NCBI GenBank assembly: GCA_002163025.1
Contig: MABF01000244.1
Location: 1 to 52,400 of the forward strand
Source: 'Osedax' symbiont bacterium Rs2_46_30_T18
Lineage (GTDB): Bacteria; Pseudomonadota; Gammaproteobacteria; Pseudomonadales; Balneatricaceae
DNA length: 52,400 bases
Direction: 5' to 3'
Part shown: piece after piece, positions 25,254 through 33,686 of the stretch
Layout: each line of letters starts with the position of its first letter
How positions within the stretch are numbered: the first letter of the stretch is position 1
Program-made: the position numbers and the translations under genes
The notes under the pieces: model-generated
Database searches by the model: none
Told to the model about the DNA's origin: nothing
The model's input: only the letters and a program-made list of their open reading frames with translations

Positions 25254-25643
25254 CTAATTCAGCCAAGTGCAATATGTTAAATGCAGCCTGGGAAAATTGT
25301 ATAAATGTAGGAAGGGGAGTTCAGTGCGAAAAGCATAGCGGCTGATTGCCAAGGTAATGCCGTCTTTTAGACGCGAGAGCGCAAACAGTAATATAAAGCA
25401 GACCAGGGCTAACAAGCTCAAACTCATGCCTAAAGTTGCTTCCAACAGGCAGCCACTAAGGCTATTGCAGTGTGGTGCAGCAAGCATAGGTGAGTTTATA
25501 CGGGCATCAATATGCACAGAGTCAGTGACGTTTAGTGCAAAGCTTTTTGGCATATAACAATTGAACAGCGCACAGCCGAGCACGACTAACACTAATAATA
25601 GTGCCAGTTGACTGCGATAAAATCTGAGCTGTTGCATAACCAT
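25254..25643 (-). CDS. Small two-helix membrane protein of unknown function
   Basis: A 129-residue protein with an N-terminal hydrophobic segment (about 10-28) and a second helix at about 68-90 (MSLSLLALVCFILLFAL). The loop between them carries two cysteines (HCNSLSGCLLEA). The layout resembles DUF2946-type small membrane proteins that lie near copper genes, but the match is loose and I do not assign the family. It lies upstream of the DUF411 gene on the same strand, about 90 bases away, so they may share a transcript. No ribosome site is clear at either possible start (25643 or 25637). Confidence 0.5.
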   Translation of the reverse strand: MVMQQLRFYRSQLALLLVLVVLGCALFNCYMPKSFALNVTDSVHIDARINSPMLAAPHCNSLSGCLLEATLGMSLSLLALVCFILLFALSRLKDGITLAISRYAFRTELPFLHLYNFPRLHLTYCTWLN

Positions 25644-25792
25644 TAAAGAGTATTAACCTTTTAGACAATTATTATTGTCACAGTGACTGTAGAGTACCTT
25701 TGAGCTTCGCTGATGATAATAGTTCAGCAGTTTATTGCAACAATTTAAAGGCCTGTCGCCTATCTAAAGAAGCTCAGGTATTAGTACACCTC

Positions 25793-25820
25793 TTGACAAT
25801 CCGCAGTAAAAGTTTACCCT
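25793..25820 (+). promoter_or_regulatory. Sigma-70 promoter of the preQ1 riboswitch and yhhQ
   Basis: TTGACA at 25793-25798 and TACCCT at 25815-25820, 16 bases apart, form a plausible housekeeping promoter. Transcription would start near 25827, only a few bases before the riboswitch, which is the expected arrangement. Confidence 0.6.
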
Positions 25821-25832
25821 GTCGCACGAAAT

Positions 25833-25866
25833 ACTGGGTTCCCTCACCCCATCTAATAAAGGAAAT
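25833..25866 (+). promoter_or_regulatory. preQ1-I riboswitch
   Basis: The compact sequence CTGGGTTCCCTCACCCC followed by ATCTAATAAAGGAA has the preQ1-I architecture. A short GGG/CCC stem is closed by a loop containing TTCCCT. An A-rich tail follows, whose AGGAA pairs back with the loop to form the pseudoknot. It lies 50 bases upstream of a YhhQ-type queuosine-precursor transporter, a gene class known to carry this switch. A second hairpin (ACAGC at 25874-25878 with GCTGT at 25885-25889) and a CATTCC element sit before the ribosome site AAGGA. No T-run is present, so control of translation is more likely than termination. Confidence 0.82.
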
Positions 25867-25915
25867 GTGATCGACAGCACTTCGGCTGTTGGGCATTCCA
25901 TAAAAAGGATAGACA

Positions 25916-26581
25916 ATGAATCTCTCTACTAATCAGGCCTCGCGTCTGATGCTAATTGTTGCCGCCTTTCATATTATAGTGATAGCGACAAGTAACTACT
26001 TAGTACAACTCCCTTTTGAACTCTTTGGTTTTCATACCACTTGGGGCGCTTTTAGCTTTCCCTTTATCTTTTTAGCCACAGACCTTACCGTGCGTTTGTT
26101 TGGTGCCAAGATGGCCAGACAGATAATCTTAGGGGTAATGTTTCCGGCGCTGCTGATCTCTTACATTGCCTCAGTGGTTTTGGTCAAAGGCAGCTATGTG
26201 GGCATGGAAGGTTTTAACGAGTTTAATACTTTTGTTGCACGTATCGCCCTGGCCAGTTTTGTCGCCTATATGTTTGGACAATTTTTAGATATTCAAGTGT
26301 TCAGCAGATTACGCAAGATGAAAAGCTGGTGGGTGGCACCTGCCGCATCCACTGTGGTAGGTAATTTAGTGGATACGCTGTTGTTTTTCTCGATTGCTTT
26401 TTATGCCAGCGTCGACCCCTTTATGGCCGCCAACTGGTTGGAAATCGCCTGGGTCGATTACGCCTTTAAACTAGTGATCAGCTTAGCTGTATTTCTGCCT
26501 CTATACGGCCTGCTACTGAAGTTCCTAGAAGCAAAGCTACTCAATCTGACCGGTGACAAACTGCACCGTCAGAGTATTTAA
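25916..26581 (+). CDS. yhhQ: Queuosine-precursor (preQ0/preQ1) transporter, YhhQ family
   Basis: A 221-residue membrane protein of the VUT/YhhQ family with about six helices. The early TSNYLVQLPFELFGFHTTWGAFSFPFIFLATDLTVRLFG segment is the family hallmark: an aspartate in a helix start followed by R-LFG. YhhQ imports 7-deazaguanine precursors of queuosine for tRNA modification. The riboswitch upstream, which senses preQ1, gives independent support. The ATG at 25916 has AAGGA seven bases upstream. It is convergent with the lactonase gene, 28 bases away. Confidence 0.92.
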   Translation: MNLSTNQASRLMLIVAAFHIIVIATSNYLVQLPFELFGFHTTWGAFSFPFIFLATDLTVRLFGAKMARQIILGVMFPALLISYIASVVLVKGSYVGMEGFNEFNTFVARIALASFVAYMFGQFLDIQVFSRLRKMKSWWVAPAASTVVGNLVDTLLFFSIAFYASVDPFMAANWLEIAWVDYAFKLVISLAVFLPLYGLLLKFLEAKLLNLTGDKLHRQSI

Positions 26582-26594
26582 GCGCCAGCTCAAT

Positions 26595-26625
26595 GCTGAA
26601 CCTTTGGTCTCAACCGAGGTTCAGC
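26595..26625. terminator. Hairpin at the yhhQ/lactonase junction
   Basis: A 9-bp stem (GCTGAACCT at 26595-26603 and AGGTTCAGC at 26617-26625) with a 13-base loop spans the end of the leftward lactonase gene. It could slow transcription from both sides but lacks a clear T-run. Confidence 0.45.
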
Positions 26626-27695
26626 AGTTTCAGGCACACCGGTGTCGGTGCTGTAATTACATCGACACAAGTTAAACTGCCATCTTCGCTATCTCTCTTA
26701 AAGCTCACTATGTTGTCACTGTTCTGATTGGCTACTAATAAGTACTGTCCGCTTTCCTCTATGGTAAAGCCTCTGGGAAACTTTCCTCTGCTATGTTCAT
26801 AGCCGACGACAGTCAATTGCTGACGCTGTTGGTCAAAAGCATAAATGACAATACTGTCGTGACCGCGATTGGATCCGTACAAGAATTTGCCGTCAGGGGA
26901 CAAGTGTAGATCACCTGGATAATTCAGGCCTTTAGCATCCTCTGGCAGCGTGCTGATCGTTTGCAGTACCCTCAATTCGCCGCTAGTTGCATCGTACGAG
27001 AGCAAGGTCACTTGTGAAATCAGTTCGCTGATCAAAAAGGCAAAATTTTGCGTTGGATGAAACACTAAATGCCTGGGACCAGATCCTGCTTGTAGTTGCA
27101 AAGCCGCCAGTGGCAGTAACTGCCCCGTATCGCTGTGCAATTGATAACTGATAATCTGATCGCTGCCTAAATCGGCTGCAAAGGCGAATTTATTGTCCGG
27201 GCTTAGCACTATGCTGTGGGCGTGCGCAGCCTCCTGGCGCTCACTGTTGGGTCCGCTGCCCTGGTGTTGATGAATGGCGCTGGCGACCGATAATTCACCG
27301 TTATCTGCAATAGGGTAGGAACAGACATTACCCGTGCCATAATTGGCCAGTAGTGCAGTGCTGCCGGTATCATTAATACTGACATAACAGGCGGCACTAC
27401 CGTTGGCCTGTTGCGAGTTGATGTATGTCAAAGCGCCACTGTCAGGGTCGATAGCATAGGCACTGATCCCGCCCTCTTCATGTTGTTCTATCTCGCTGAC
27501 CGAAAACAGTCTGTTGCCGATATTATCAATTGACAGATATGAAGGGTTATCAATCACAATGGGCTCACTGTTACAACGCAGTGCTCCCGTGTCTAAATCT
27601 AAAGCGTACAGGTGAATACCCGAACCATTAGCTGCTTCAAGGTGTGGTGCCAGACGGGTATAAGTTCCCACATACAGATATTGGCTATTGCTCAT
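26610..27695 (-). CDS. Lactonase-family seven-bladed beta-propeller protein
   Basis: A 361-residue protein from the ATG at 27695 of the lactonase/YbhE (Pgl) family. It opens with YLYVGTYTR and repeats propeller blades with motifs such as NPSYLSID, AHSIVLSPDNKFAFAADLGSD, GSGPRHLVFHP, PGDLHLSPDGKFLYGSNRGHDS and PRGFTIEESGQYLLVANQNSDN. E. coli Pgl hydrolyses 6-phosphogluconolactone; many relatives act on other or unknown lactones. There is no signal peptide. The ATG is preferred over an upstream TTG at 27728 because a purine-rich AAAAAGAG site precedes it. It is divergent from the GH20 gene, 131 bases away, so a role in hexosamine or pentose-phosphate metabolism is possible. Confidence 0.82.
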   Translation of the reverse strand: MSNSQYLYVGTYTRLAPHLEAANGSGIHLYALDLDTGALRCNSEPIVIDNPSYLSIDNIGNRLFSVSEIEQHEEGGISAYAIDPDSGALTYINSQQANGSAACYVSINDTGSTALLANYGTGNVCSYPIADNGELSVASAIHQHQGSGPNSERQEAAHAHSIVLSPDNKFAFAADLGSDQIISYQLHSDTGQLLPLAALQLQAGSGPRHLVFHPTQNFAFLISELISQVTLLSYDATSGELRVLQTISTLPEDAKGLNYPGDLHLSPDGKFLYGSNRGHDSIVIYAFDQQRQQLTVVGYEHSRGKFPRGFTIEESGQYLLVANQNSDNIVSFKRDSEDGSLTCVDVITAPTPVCLKLLNLG

Positions 27696-27826
27696 AGTGA
27701 CTCTTTTTGATGACGGTTTAAAGCCCAAAGTTCAGTAGTAATGTCTCTGGCTTATTGAATTTATTGTGTTTATATTGTGCTGCTGTAATTAATTATATCT
27801 TTGTTGCAGCAAATATAGGGAATTAG

Positions 27827-29821
27827 ATGAAGCAACTTAAACTTGAAATAGCACTTTTCGAAAAGCACGTGCAAGAGCAGCACCACACTAGTGAAGCATC
27901 CATTGCCACGCAATTAGACTTTAGTTTAACCAATAGCTCTGCTGAGCCGATCAGTATCGAAAAACTCGCCACAACCTTTATCTACCCGATTGACCAGAGC
28001 AGCTTTGTCAATGCTAAAGTTCTGACTCACAGTGGCACTTATCTGGAGTTTGGCGGGCAATCTGCGCAGCCGATACTGTTGCAAAGCGGACAGAGTTGGA
28101 AATTTAGCGGCAATGCCAGCGCGGTACTTAATCAGTATTCCGATATGCCAGCTGGCTTTTTTGCCTTGTCAGGAGATAAGGTCATTGACGTTGAATACAC
28201 AAAAGAGGACAAACTGGCGACCAGTATTAGCAAGGTTGAAATTAGCGCGGCTGTCGAAGAAGTGGCAGCAGTTGCGACGAAAAATATTGATACCGGGGTC
28301 GAGAGCAGAGCGATTAACTGTTTCCCACTACCAAAGTCGATTGTTATGGGCCAGGGCACAGCAGACTTAACAGTTGGATTTGTCTTAAAGGCACATAGCC
28401 AGCTGCAGTCGCAATTTTTTTGTATGCAAGAAATAGAATCGCAGTTGGCCTGTGCAGACAAGCTATTTGTTTTGGCCGAGAAGGGGCTGACGCTGGATAT
28501 ACAGCTGGATGCTGTCTTGGAAACTGAGGCTTATCAGCTGAATATCAGCGCCGCTGGCATCCTGATAAAAGCCTCTGATCGCGCTGGAGTACATAATGCG
28601 CTGGTCAGTTTGTGGCAAATTGCCAGCCTCAATGTGCACAGTGTTGCCTGTATGCAAATTGATGATGGGCCGCGCTTTGAGTGGCGTGGCCAGCATTTGG
28701 ATACCGCCAGGGTCTTTTATACAGTGGCTGAAATCAAAACTTTCATTAATCATATGTCTTTGTATAAATTGAATAAATTTCACTGGCACTTGGTCGATGA
28801 CGAAGCCTGGCGGATGCAGGTAAATGCCTATCCGCAATTGTGCGAAAAGATATCCAGTCGCGGTCACGGCCAATTAGTTGAACCTCAGTATGGCAGTGGT
28901 GCCCAGGCCAGTGGTGGCTTTTATACCCAACAGCAGATGCGTGAAATAGTCGATTATGCAGCGCAGCGCAATATAGAAGTGATTCCAGAAATTGATATTC
29001 CAGGGCACTGCTATGCCTTGCTTAAATTGCTCCCTGAGCTGTCAGAGGCCGAAGATCAATCGGACTACCAATCAGTGCAAGGCTATCGCAACAATTGTTT
29101 AAATCCGGCACTGCCAGCCACTTACCAGTTTTTAGAGAGAGTGTTTAAAGAAGTAGCAGAGATCTTCCCGAGCCAATACGTGCACATAGGTGCTGATGAA
29201 CGCCCAGAGGGCAGTTGGCAGAAGTCACCAAAAATAGCAGCGCTGATGGCAGAACAGGGATTTAGCAGTACCGAACAAGTACAGAGCTATTTTTTAAACA
29301 AAGTGCAGCAAATGCTGGCCCGATTGGGAAAAAAGACCGCGGCATGGGAGGAGGCCACCGAGCAGGGGGAATTGGCTAAAGATGGCTATATTGTCAGCTG
29401 GAAAGGCACCGTGGCGGGTATCAATGCCCTCAAACGTGGCTATCAGGTAGTGATGGCACCGGCACAGCACTGCTACTTTGATGTGGCGCAATCAAGGCAC
29501 TGGGACGAGCCTGGTCTGACCTGGACAGGTGGCAGGGTAGGGTTGCAACAAGTCTACGATTACAATCCGCTGGGCGAAGAAATTTCGGCGAACTTAGTGG
29601 CCAACTTAAAAGGCATTCAGGGCTGTCTCTGGTCGGAAAATCTCTATGATAAAAGCATTGTGGAGCATCAACTGTTTCCGCGGATCATAGCGTTGGCAGA
29701 AATCTGCTGGGGCGAGCCCAGCAGACAAAATTTCAGCAGCTTTCAGGCTGATTTAAAAAACTATCATCAACCGCTGTTAGACGCTTTGCAAATAAACTAT
29801 CGACGCCGTGATTTCGCTTAA
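27827..29821 (+). CDS. Family GH20 beta-N-acetylhexosaminidase
   Basis: A 664-residue glycoside hydrolase. Residues 1-150 form a beta-rich module like those preceding GH20 domains. The small alpha/beta GH20b domain spans roughly 165-280. The catalytic barrel starts near 290 with DTARVF and includes NKFHWHLVDDEAWR, EIDIPGHCYA and the catalytic pair D457-E458 in HIGADERPEGSW. The enzyme removes terminal GlcNAc or GalNAc from chitooligosaccharides. No signal peptide is visible, so it likely acts in the cytoplasm on imported sugars, like the GH20 of the Vibrio chitobiose locus. The ATG has AGGGA seven bases upstream. It runs tail to tail with the ChiS-like gene, only 8 bases apart. Confidence 0.9.
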   Translation: MKQLKLEIALFEKHVQEQHHTSEASIATQLDFSLTNSSAEPISIEKLATTFIYPIDQSSFVNAKVLTHSGTYLEFGGQSAQPILLQSGQSWKFSGNASAVLNQYSDMPAGFFALSGDKVIDVEYTKEDKLATSISKVEISAAVEEVAAVATKNIDTGVESRAINCFPLPKSIVMGQGTADLTVGFVLKAHSQLQSQFFCMQEIESQLACADKLFVLAEKGLTLDIQLDAVLETEAYQLNISAAGILIKASDRAGVHNALVSLWQIASLNVHSVACMQIDDGPRFEWRGQHLDTARVFYTVAEIKTFINHMSLYKLNKFHWHLVDDEAWRMQVNAYPQLCEKISSRGHGQLVEPQYGSGAQASGGFYTQQQMREIVDYAAQRNIEVIPEIDIPGHCYALLKLLPELSEAEDQSDYQSVQGYRNNCLNPALPATYQFLERVFKEVAEIFPSQYVHIGADERPEGSWQKSPKIAALMAEQGFSSTEQVQSYFLNKVQQMLARLGKKTAAWEEATEQGELAKDGYIVSWKGTVAGINALKRGYQVVMAPAQHCYFDVAQSRHWDEPGLTWTGGRVGLQQVYDYNPLGEEISANLVANLKGIQGCLWSENLYDKSIVEHQLFPRIIALAEICWGEPSRQNFSSFQADLKNYHQPLLDALQINYRRRDFA

Positions 29822-29829
29822 ATCACAGA

Positions 29830-32800
29830 TCATTTTCCCAAGTGGTTTTTCAGGCTGACTAAGTTTTGTTTTAAACGCAGGTATTGCGGGTGGCTGCTCA
29901 ATTGACTGCTGCGCTGATCATCTTGCAGAGTATCGATATATTTGAGCACGTAATTACCTGTTCTCAATACATCGCGCCAGCGCGGTTTAACAGGCAAAGT
30001 TTCCTCTAGGAAATACTTGTCTAAAGTGCGGGTCTGCAGAGAAGATCTGTCCATATAGACCCGCCACAGCTTGCTCTGCTCGGCCAGGTCGATTTTCCCC
30101 AGTCCGGAAGCTAGCTCCCACAGCGCAAGAGAATCGTTCATGCTATCGACCAGTAAGTAGCGGTACTGTTGGCGTAACTGTGCATGGCTGTGCACTAAAC
30201 TGATGTTATCGGCGGCGCCAGAATCTAGACTTTGTTGCTCTTGCCCCTGGGCACCGACACCTTCAGTTTCGATGATTGTTTGCGCCGCCAGCAATGCTTG
30301 CTCGATCGCCGGAAGGTTGGAATGTTTGTCGTGTTCATCCAGCTGGCGCAAAATGATAGCGATATCGTCAGAGCGAAATCCGCCGACTCGAGCGACAAAG
30401 GCGTGGCGCGAAATACTGCTGCCATCATTCTTGCAAATAGATAAATCGATGTTGTCGCGGTCAATCTTGAGTAATTTCGTACGTATCTGGGTCAACTGTT
30501 TGAGATCGACTAATTGTAGAATGCTTTTGCCGATCATCTCATCACTACTGTAGCCCAGCTGCAGATAAGCAGCTTGATTGTAATAGGCGATGTGATCAAA
30601 ACTGTTAAAAGTGATGATAGTGTCTTCAATGCTGTCCAACATTTGCAACATAGAGCGCTGCGAGGTGCGCAGCTGCTCTTCAGTTTCCAGACGTCTGGAA
30701 ACTTCTTCTTTAAGGCGAATGTTTTCTTGTAAGCGCTGTACCGCCTGACGTGCCTGCAGTAAAGTCGCTACCCGCGACAGCAGTTCATCTTTCAAAAAAG
30801 GTTTCACTACGTAGTCATTGGCGCCGCTGTTAAAACCTTCCACTAAGTCGCTGCTCTGGGTTCGGGCGGTGAGCATCAAGATGGGCAGCGCATACAGATC
30901 GTATTGTTTGCGTACACGCCGTGCTATCTCAAAACCACTGACATCGGGCAGCATTACATCCAAAATAATCAGCGCTGGATTTTGCTCTGCCAGTAGTGTA
31001 AATGCCTGCTCAGCATCTTGGGCCAGCAGCACCTGATAACCACTCAGGGTTAAGTGATTGTGTAGTATTTGCAGATTAATCTGCTCGTCGTCAACTACTA
31101 GAATGGTTTCACCTGATGGGTTTACATTCTGCTCTATGACCAGTGGCATCTGCGCTTCAAGATGACTCAAATTTGCGAGGCGCTCCGGTTCAATATAATT
31201 GATAATCTCGGTATCTGGCGTTTTTCCCTGCTGCCGGGTTTCGCTTGTGTGATTTTCATCTGCAGGCGCCAGCGGTAAATTGAAATGGAATGTCGAGCCA
31301 CAGTCCACTTCAGATTCGACGTCCATCGTGCCCTGCATTAACTCGACCAATTTCTTGCTGATAGACAAGCCTAAACCACTGCCACCGATTTTTCGGGTGA
31401 TACCACCATCGGCTTGCTCGAAAGGTTTAAAGATATGATCGAGTTCAGCCCCATTCATACCGATGCCAGTGTCACATACTGTAAACTGAACTTGCTCATG
31501 CACGACTGCGGCGCTGATGATGATCTGCCCGCTCTGGGTATATTTAATGGCATTGCCGACCAAGTTGTAGAGAATTTGCTCAAAACGCACCGGGTCTGCC
31601 AGTACTTTGGGCAGATTGTCTGGCAGTTGTTGCACTAAAGTGAGGTCTTTTTCAGCGATCAACACTTTAGTGAGCTCCACTATGTGCTTCACTAACTTAG
31701 GAGTGTGGGTAGCAACAATATTGACGCGCAATTGATTGTGACGAATTTTATGAAAATCCAGAAGATCATCCACTAACAATGACAAGCGGTTAGCCGATGA
31801 TGCAACCATATTCAACTGTAACTGCTGGGTGCGAGTCAGCTCTCCGGCCGCACCGTCAGAGAGTGATTCAATGATGCCGATAATGCCGTGCAATGGGGTA
31901 CGCAGTTCATGTGAGGTATTGGCAAGAAACTCGTCCTTAAGTTTATCCGCTGCCTGTAGCTCGGTGTTTTGTATTTCAATAGTTGCAACTTTGTCTTCCA
32001 ATTGGGCGTTAACATCATGAATTTGCGAAATTTGTTGGCGGATCGAATGCTGCATTTTGACAAAACTTCGCGCTAAGCTACCGAGCTCATCCCGCCGCGA
32101 AGAGCCTCTGATCGACAGCTCCAGGTTCCCTTTAGAGACTCTTTCAGTGGCACGCATTAAAGCGTATAGCGGTTTGGTCATAGAGGCGGATAAGTAGTAG
32201 ACAATGACACTGATCAGCGCTGTGATTATTACGCCTATGGCGATGATTAAATTGGTAAAGTAGACACTTTTTTGCAGCGCTTCAGCAGCGCTGATATCAA
32301 CGATCAGTGCCCAATTATTATTCAGAAACTGAATGTTGTCGTAGGCGGCTAAGGTGGCTGTATCAACATAGTTAAAATCTTTAAAATATCCGGTTTTCCC
32401 GGCCAGTGCCGCGCGCGCTGCTACGGATTTTAAAGGCCTGTTCTCCACTGTTAAACTTTTTAAGCTATAGTCAGCGGCGTTATGTTGTTGTGCGCTCAGT
32501 TCTGACCTGGGCAGTAGGTCTGTCCCCAGCAGATAAGCTTCGCCGGTTTTACCTAAACCATCACGCCTGCCGGTGATTGCGGTGATTGATTGTAACGGCA
32601 GGGCGAATACTATGACCCCGCTAAAACGATTGTGTTGAATGATAGGAAATGCCAGATAGGCAACTTCTTGCTGTACTTGTCGATCCCAGGAAAAGTCCAC
32701 CAACTCGACAATGTTCTTTAAATTATCTCCCGCCTGGTGGCGCTGTGCAATGCGCGAAAAGATACGCCCTACTGGAGAGTCCGTCAATTGTTGATCGGTG

Positions 32801-33333
32801 ACTTTGGCAGCAAAATACTGCTCTTTCTGGCTTGTGTAAACAATCTGTCCATCAGGGGTGATCAGTAAAAGATTGCTAAAGTCGGATGACTTAACGAAAT
32901 CTTGGTAGCCACCATCAAAACGAAAATGAACCCCGGCGTAACCATCACTCTGGTTTTGAAATTCAGGTGACAAACTGTAAAAACCTTTATCCAGTAATTT
33001 GGCCGCAGCCAGTTTTTGCGCGGCTATCCTGGGGTCTTTGTCAATAACATTGAAGGCGTAGGCAAAACCAAAATAGCGACTGATACTGTATCTGACATGG
33101 CTGGAGGTAGAGAATATTTTGGCTTGTGATTGGATACTTTGTAAGTGCTGTTCAATTTCGCTTTTTTTACTGTCTCTGATGGAGACTAATTTATCAAAAA
33201 CGTGTTCTTCAATATTTTGCGAGAATGATATTTGCAGAAAACTGCCAATGGTTGCCAGCGGGATAATAGAGAGGAGCAGGAAAGCTAAACTCAACTTTGC
33301 CCGATAGCGCATATTCGCCAAAAAATTAAACAT
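29830..33333 (-). CDS. chiS: ChiS-like hybrid sensor histidine kinase
   Basis: An 1167-residue membrane hybrid kinase. Helices lie at about 13-35 and 358-382, enclosing a large Cache-type periplasmic sensor. HAMP follows at about 380-435. HisKA has H475 in SHELRTPLHG, and the ATPase domain has N594, DTGIGM and GSGLGLSISK. The receiver domain has D792 in LDVMLPDVSG and K844. A PAS domain is at about 892-997, and a conserved C-terminal block (1050-1150) contains LVDSMNDSLALWE and KPRWRDVLRTG. Domain order and length match Vibrio cholerae ChiS, whose C-terminal block binds DNA to activate chitin genes. Neighbouring GH20, NagZ-like, binding-protein and ABC genes mirror the Vibrio chitobiose locus. 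In Vibrio the periplasmic binding protein represses ChiS until sugar binds. Confidence 0.82.
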   Translation of the reverse strand: MFNFLANMRYRAKLSLAFLLLSIIPLATIGSFLQISFSQNIEEHVFDKLVSIRDSKKSEIEQHLQSIQSQAKIFSTSSHVRYSISRYFGFAYAFNVIDKDPRIAAQKLAAAKLLDKGFYSLSPEFQNQSDGYAGVHFRFDGGYQDFVKSSDFSNLLLITPDGQIVYTSQKEQYFAAKVTDQQLTDSPVGRIFSRIAQRHQAGDNLKNIVELVDFSWDRQVQQEVAYLAFPIIQHNRFSGVIVFALPLQSITAITGRRDGLGKTGEAYLLGTDLLPRSELSAQQHNAADYSLKSLTVENRPLKSVAARAALAGKTGYFKDFNYVDTATLAAYDNIQFLNNNWALIVDISAAEALQKSVYFTNLIIAIGVIITALISVIVYYLSASMTKPLYALMRATERVSKGNLELSIRGSSRRDELGSLARSFVKMQHSIRQQISQIHDVNAQLEDKVATIEIQNTELQAADKLKDEFLANTSHELRTPLHGIIGIIESLSDGAAGELTRTQQLQLNMVASSANRLSLLVDDLLDFHKIRHNQLRVNIVATHTPKLVKHIVELTKVLIAEKDLTLVQQLPDNLPKVLADPVRFEQILYNLVGNAIKYTQSGQIIISAAVVHEQVQFTVCDTGIGMNGAELDHIFKPFEQADGGITRKIGGSGLGLSISKKLVELMQGTMDVESEVDCGSTFHFNLPLAPADENHTSETRQQGKTPDTEIINYIEPERLANLSHLEAQMPLVIEQNVNPSGETILVVDDEQINLQILHNHLTLSGYQVLLAQDAEQAFTLLAEQNPALIILDVMLPDVSGFEIARRVRKQYDLYALPILMLTARTQSSDLVEGFNSGANDYVVKPFLKDELLSRVATLLQARQAVQRLQENIRLKEEVSRRLETEEQLRTSQRSMLQMLDSIEDTIITFNSFDHIAYYNQAAYLQLGYSSDEMIGKSILQLVDLKQLTQIRTKLLKIDRDNIDLSICKNDGSSISRHAFVARVGGFRSDDIAIILRQLDEHDKHSNLPAIEQALLAAQTIIETEGVGAQGQEQQSLDSGAADNISLVHSHAQLRQQYRYLLVDSMNDSLALWELASGLGKIDLAEQSKLWRVYMDRSSLQTRTLDKYFLEETLPVKPRWRDVLRTGNYVLKYIDTLQDDQRSSQLSSHPQYLRLKQNLVSLKNHLGK

Positions 33334-33686
33334 AAGTACCTAGTCTCGTTAACCGAATTCAATACAGAATTGTCTTCACTTGAATTGGTATGCTAATTGG
33401 TCTGCATATTTAAGTCCAATTAAGTTACTGTTATTGCTTGTCAGATAAATGCAAATTAACGTCTAGAGCGCCTATATGGGCTGCTGTTAAGGCTGATAGA
33501 TAATTATTAAATTGACGAGATTGACGGTTGTTTTGCAGATTTTGCAGTTTTATTAACTTGACCCTTAAAGTGATTTTTTGTCTAGATAGTAGCCATTGCT
33601 AAAGCGCGCAGTTTTAGCTCTGCACAGAGCCTGCAAGGGTAATGCGCTGCAAATAATAAAAATTTACTTAAGAAAGGATCATCGTA
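33334..33686. promoter_or_regulatory. Divergent chiS/GH3 promoter region with 12-bp direct repeats
   Basis: A 353-base gap. Two head-to-tail 12-mers, AATTGGTATGCT at 33383-33394 and AATTGGTCTGCA at 33395-33406, lie close to the chiS start. They look like a direct-repeat operator. TTGACC lies near 33560 with an AT-rich region downstream, but no convincing -10 element was fixed. The remainder is AT-rich with no other pattern seen. Confidence 0.35.
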
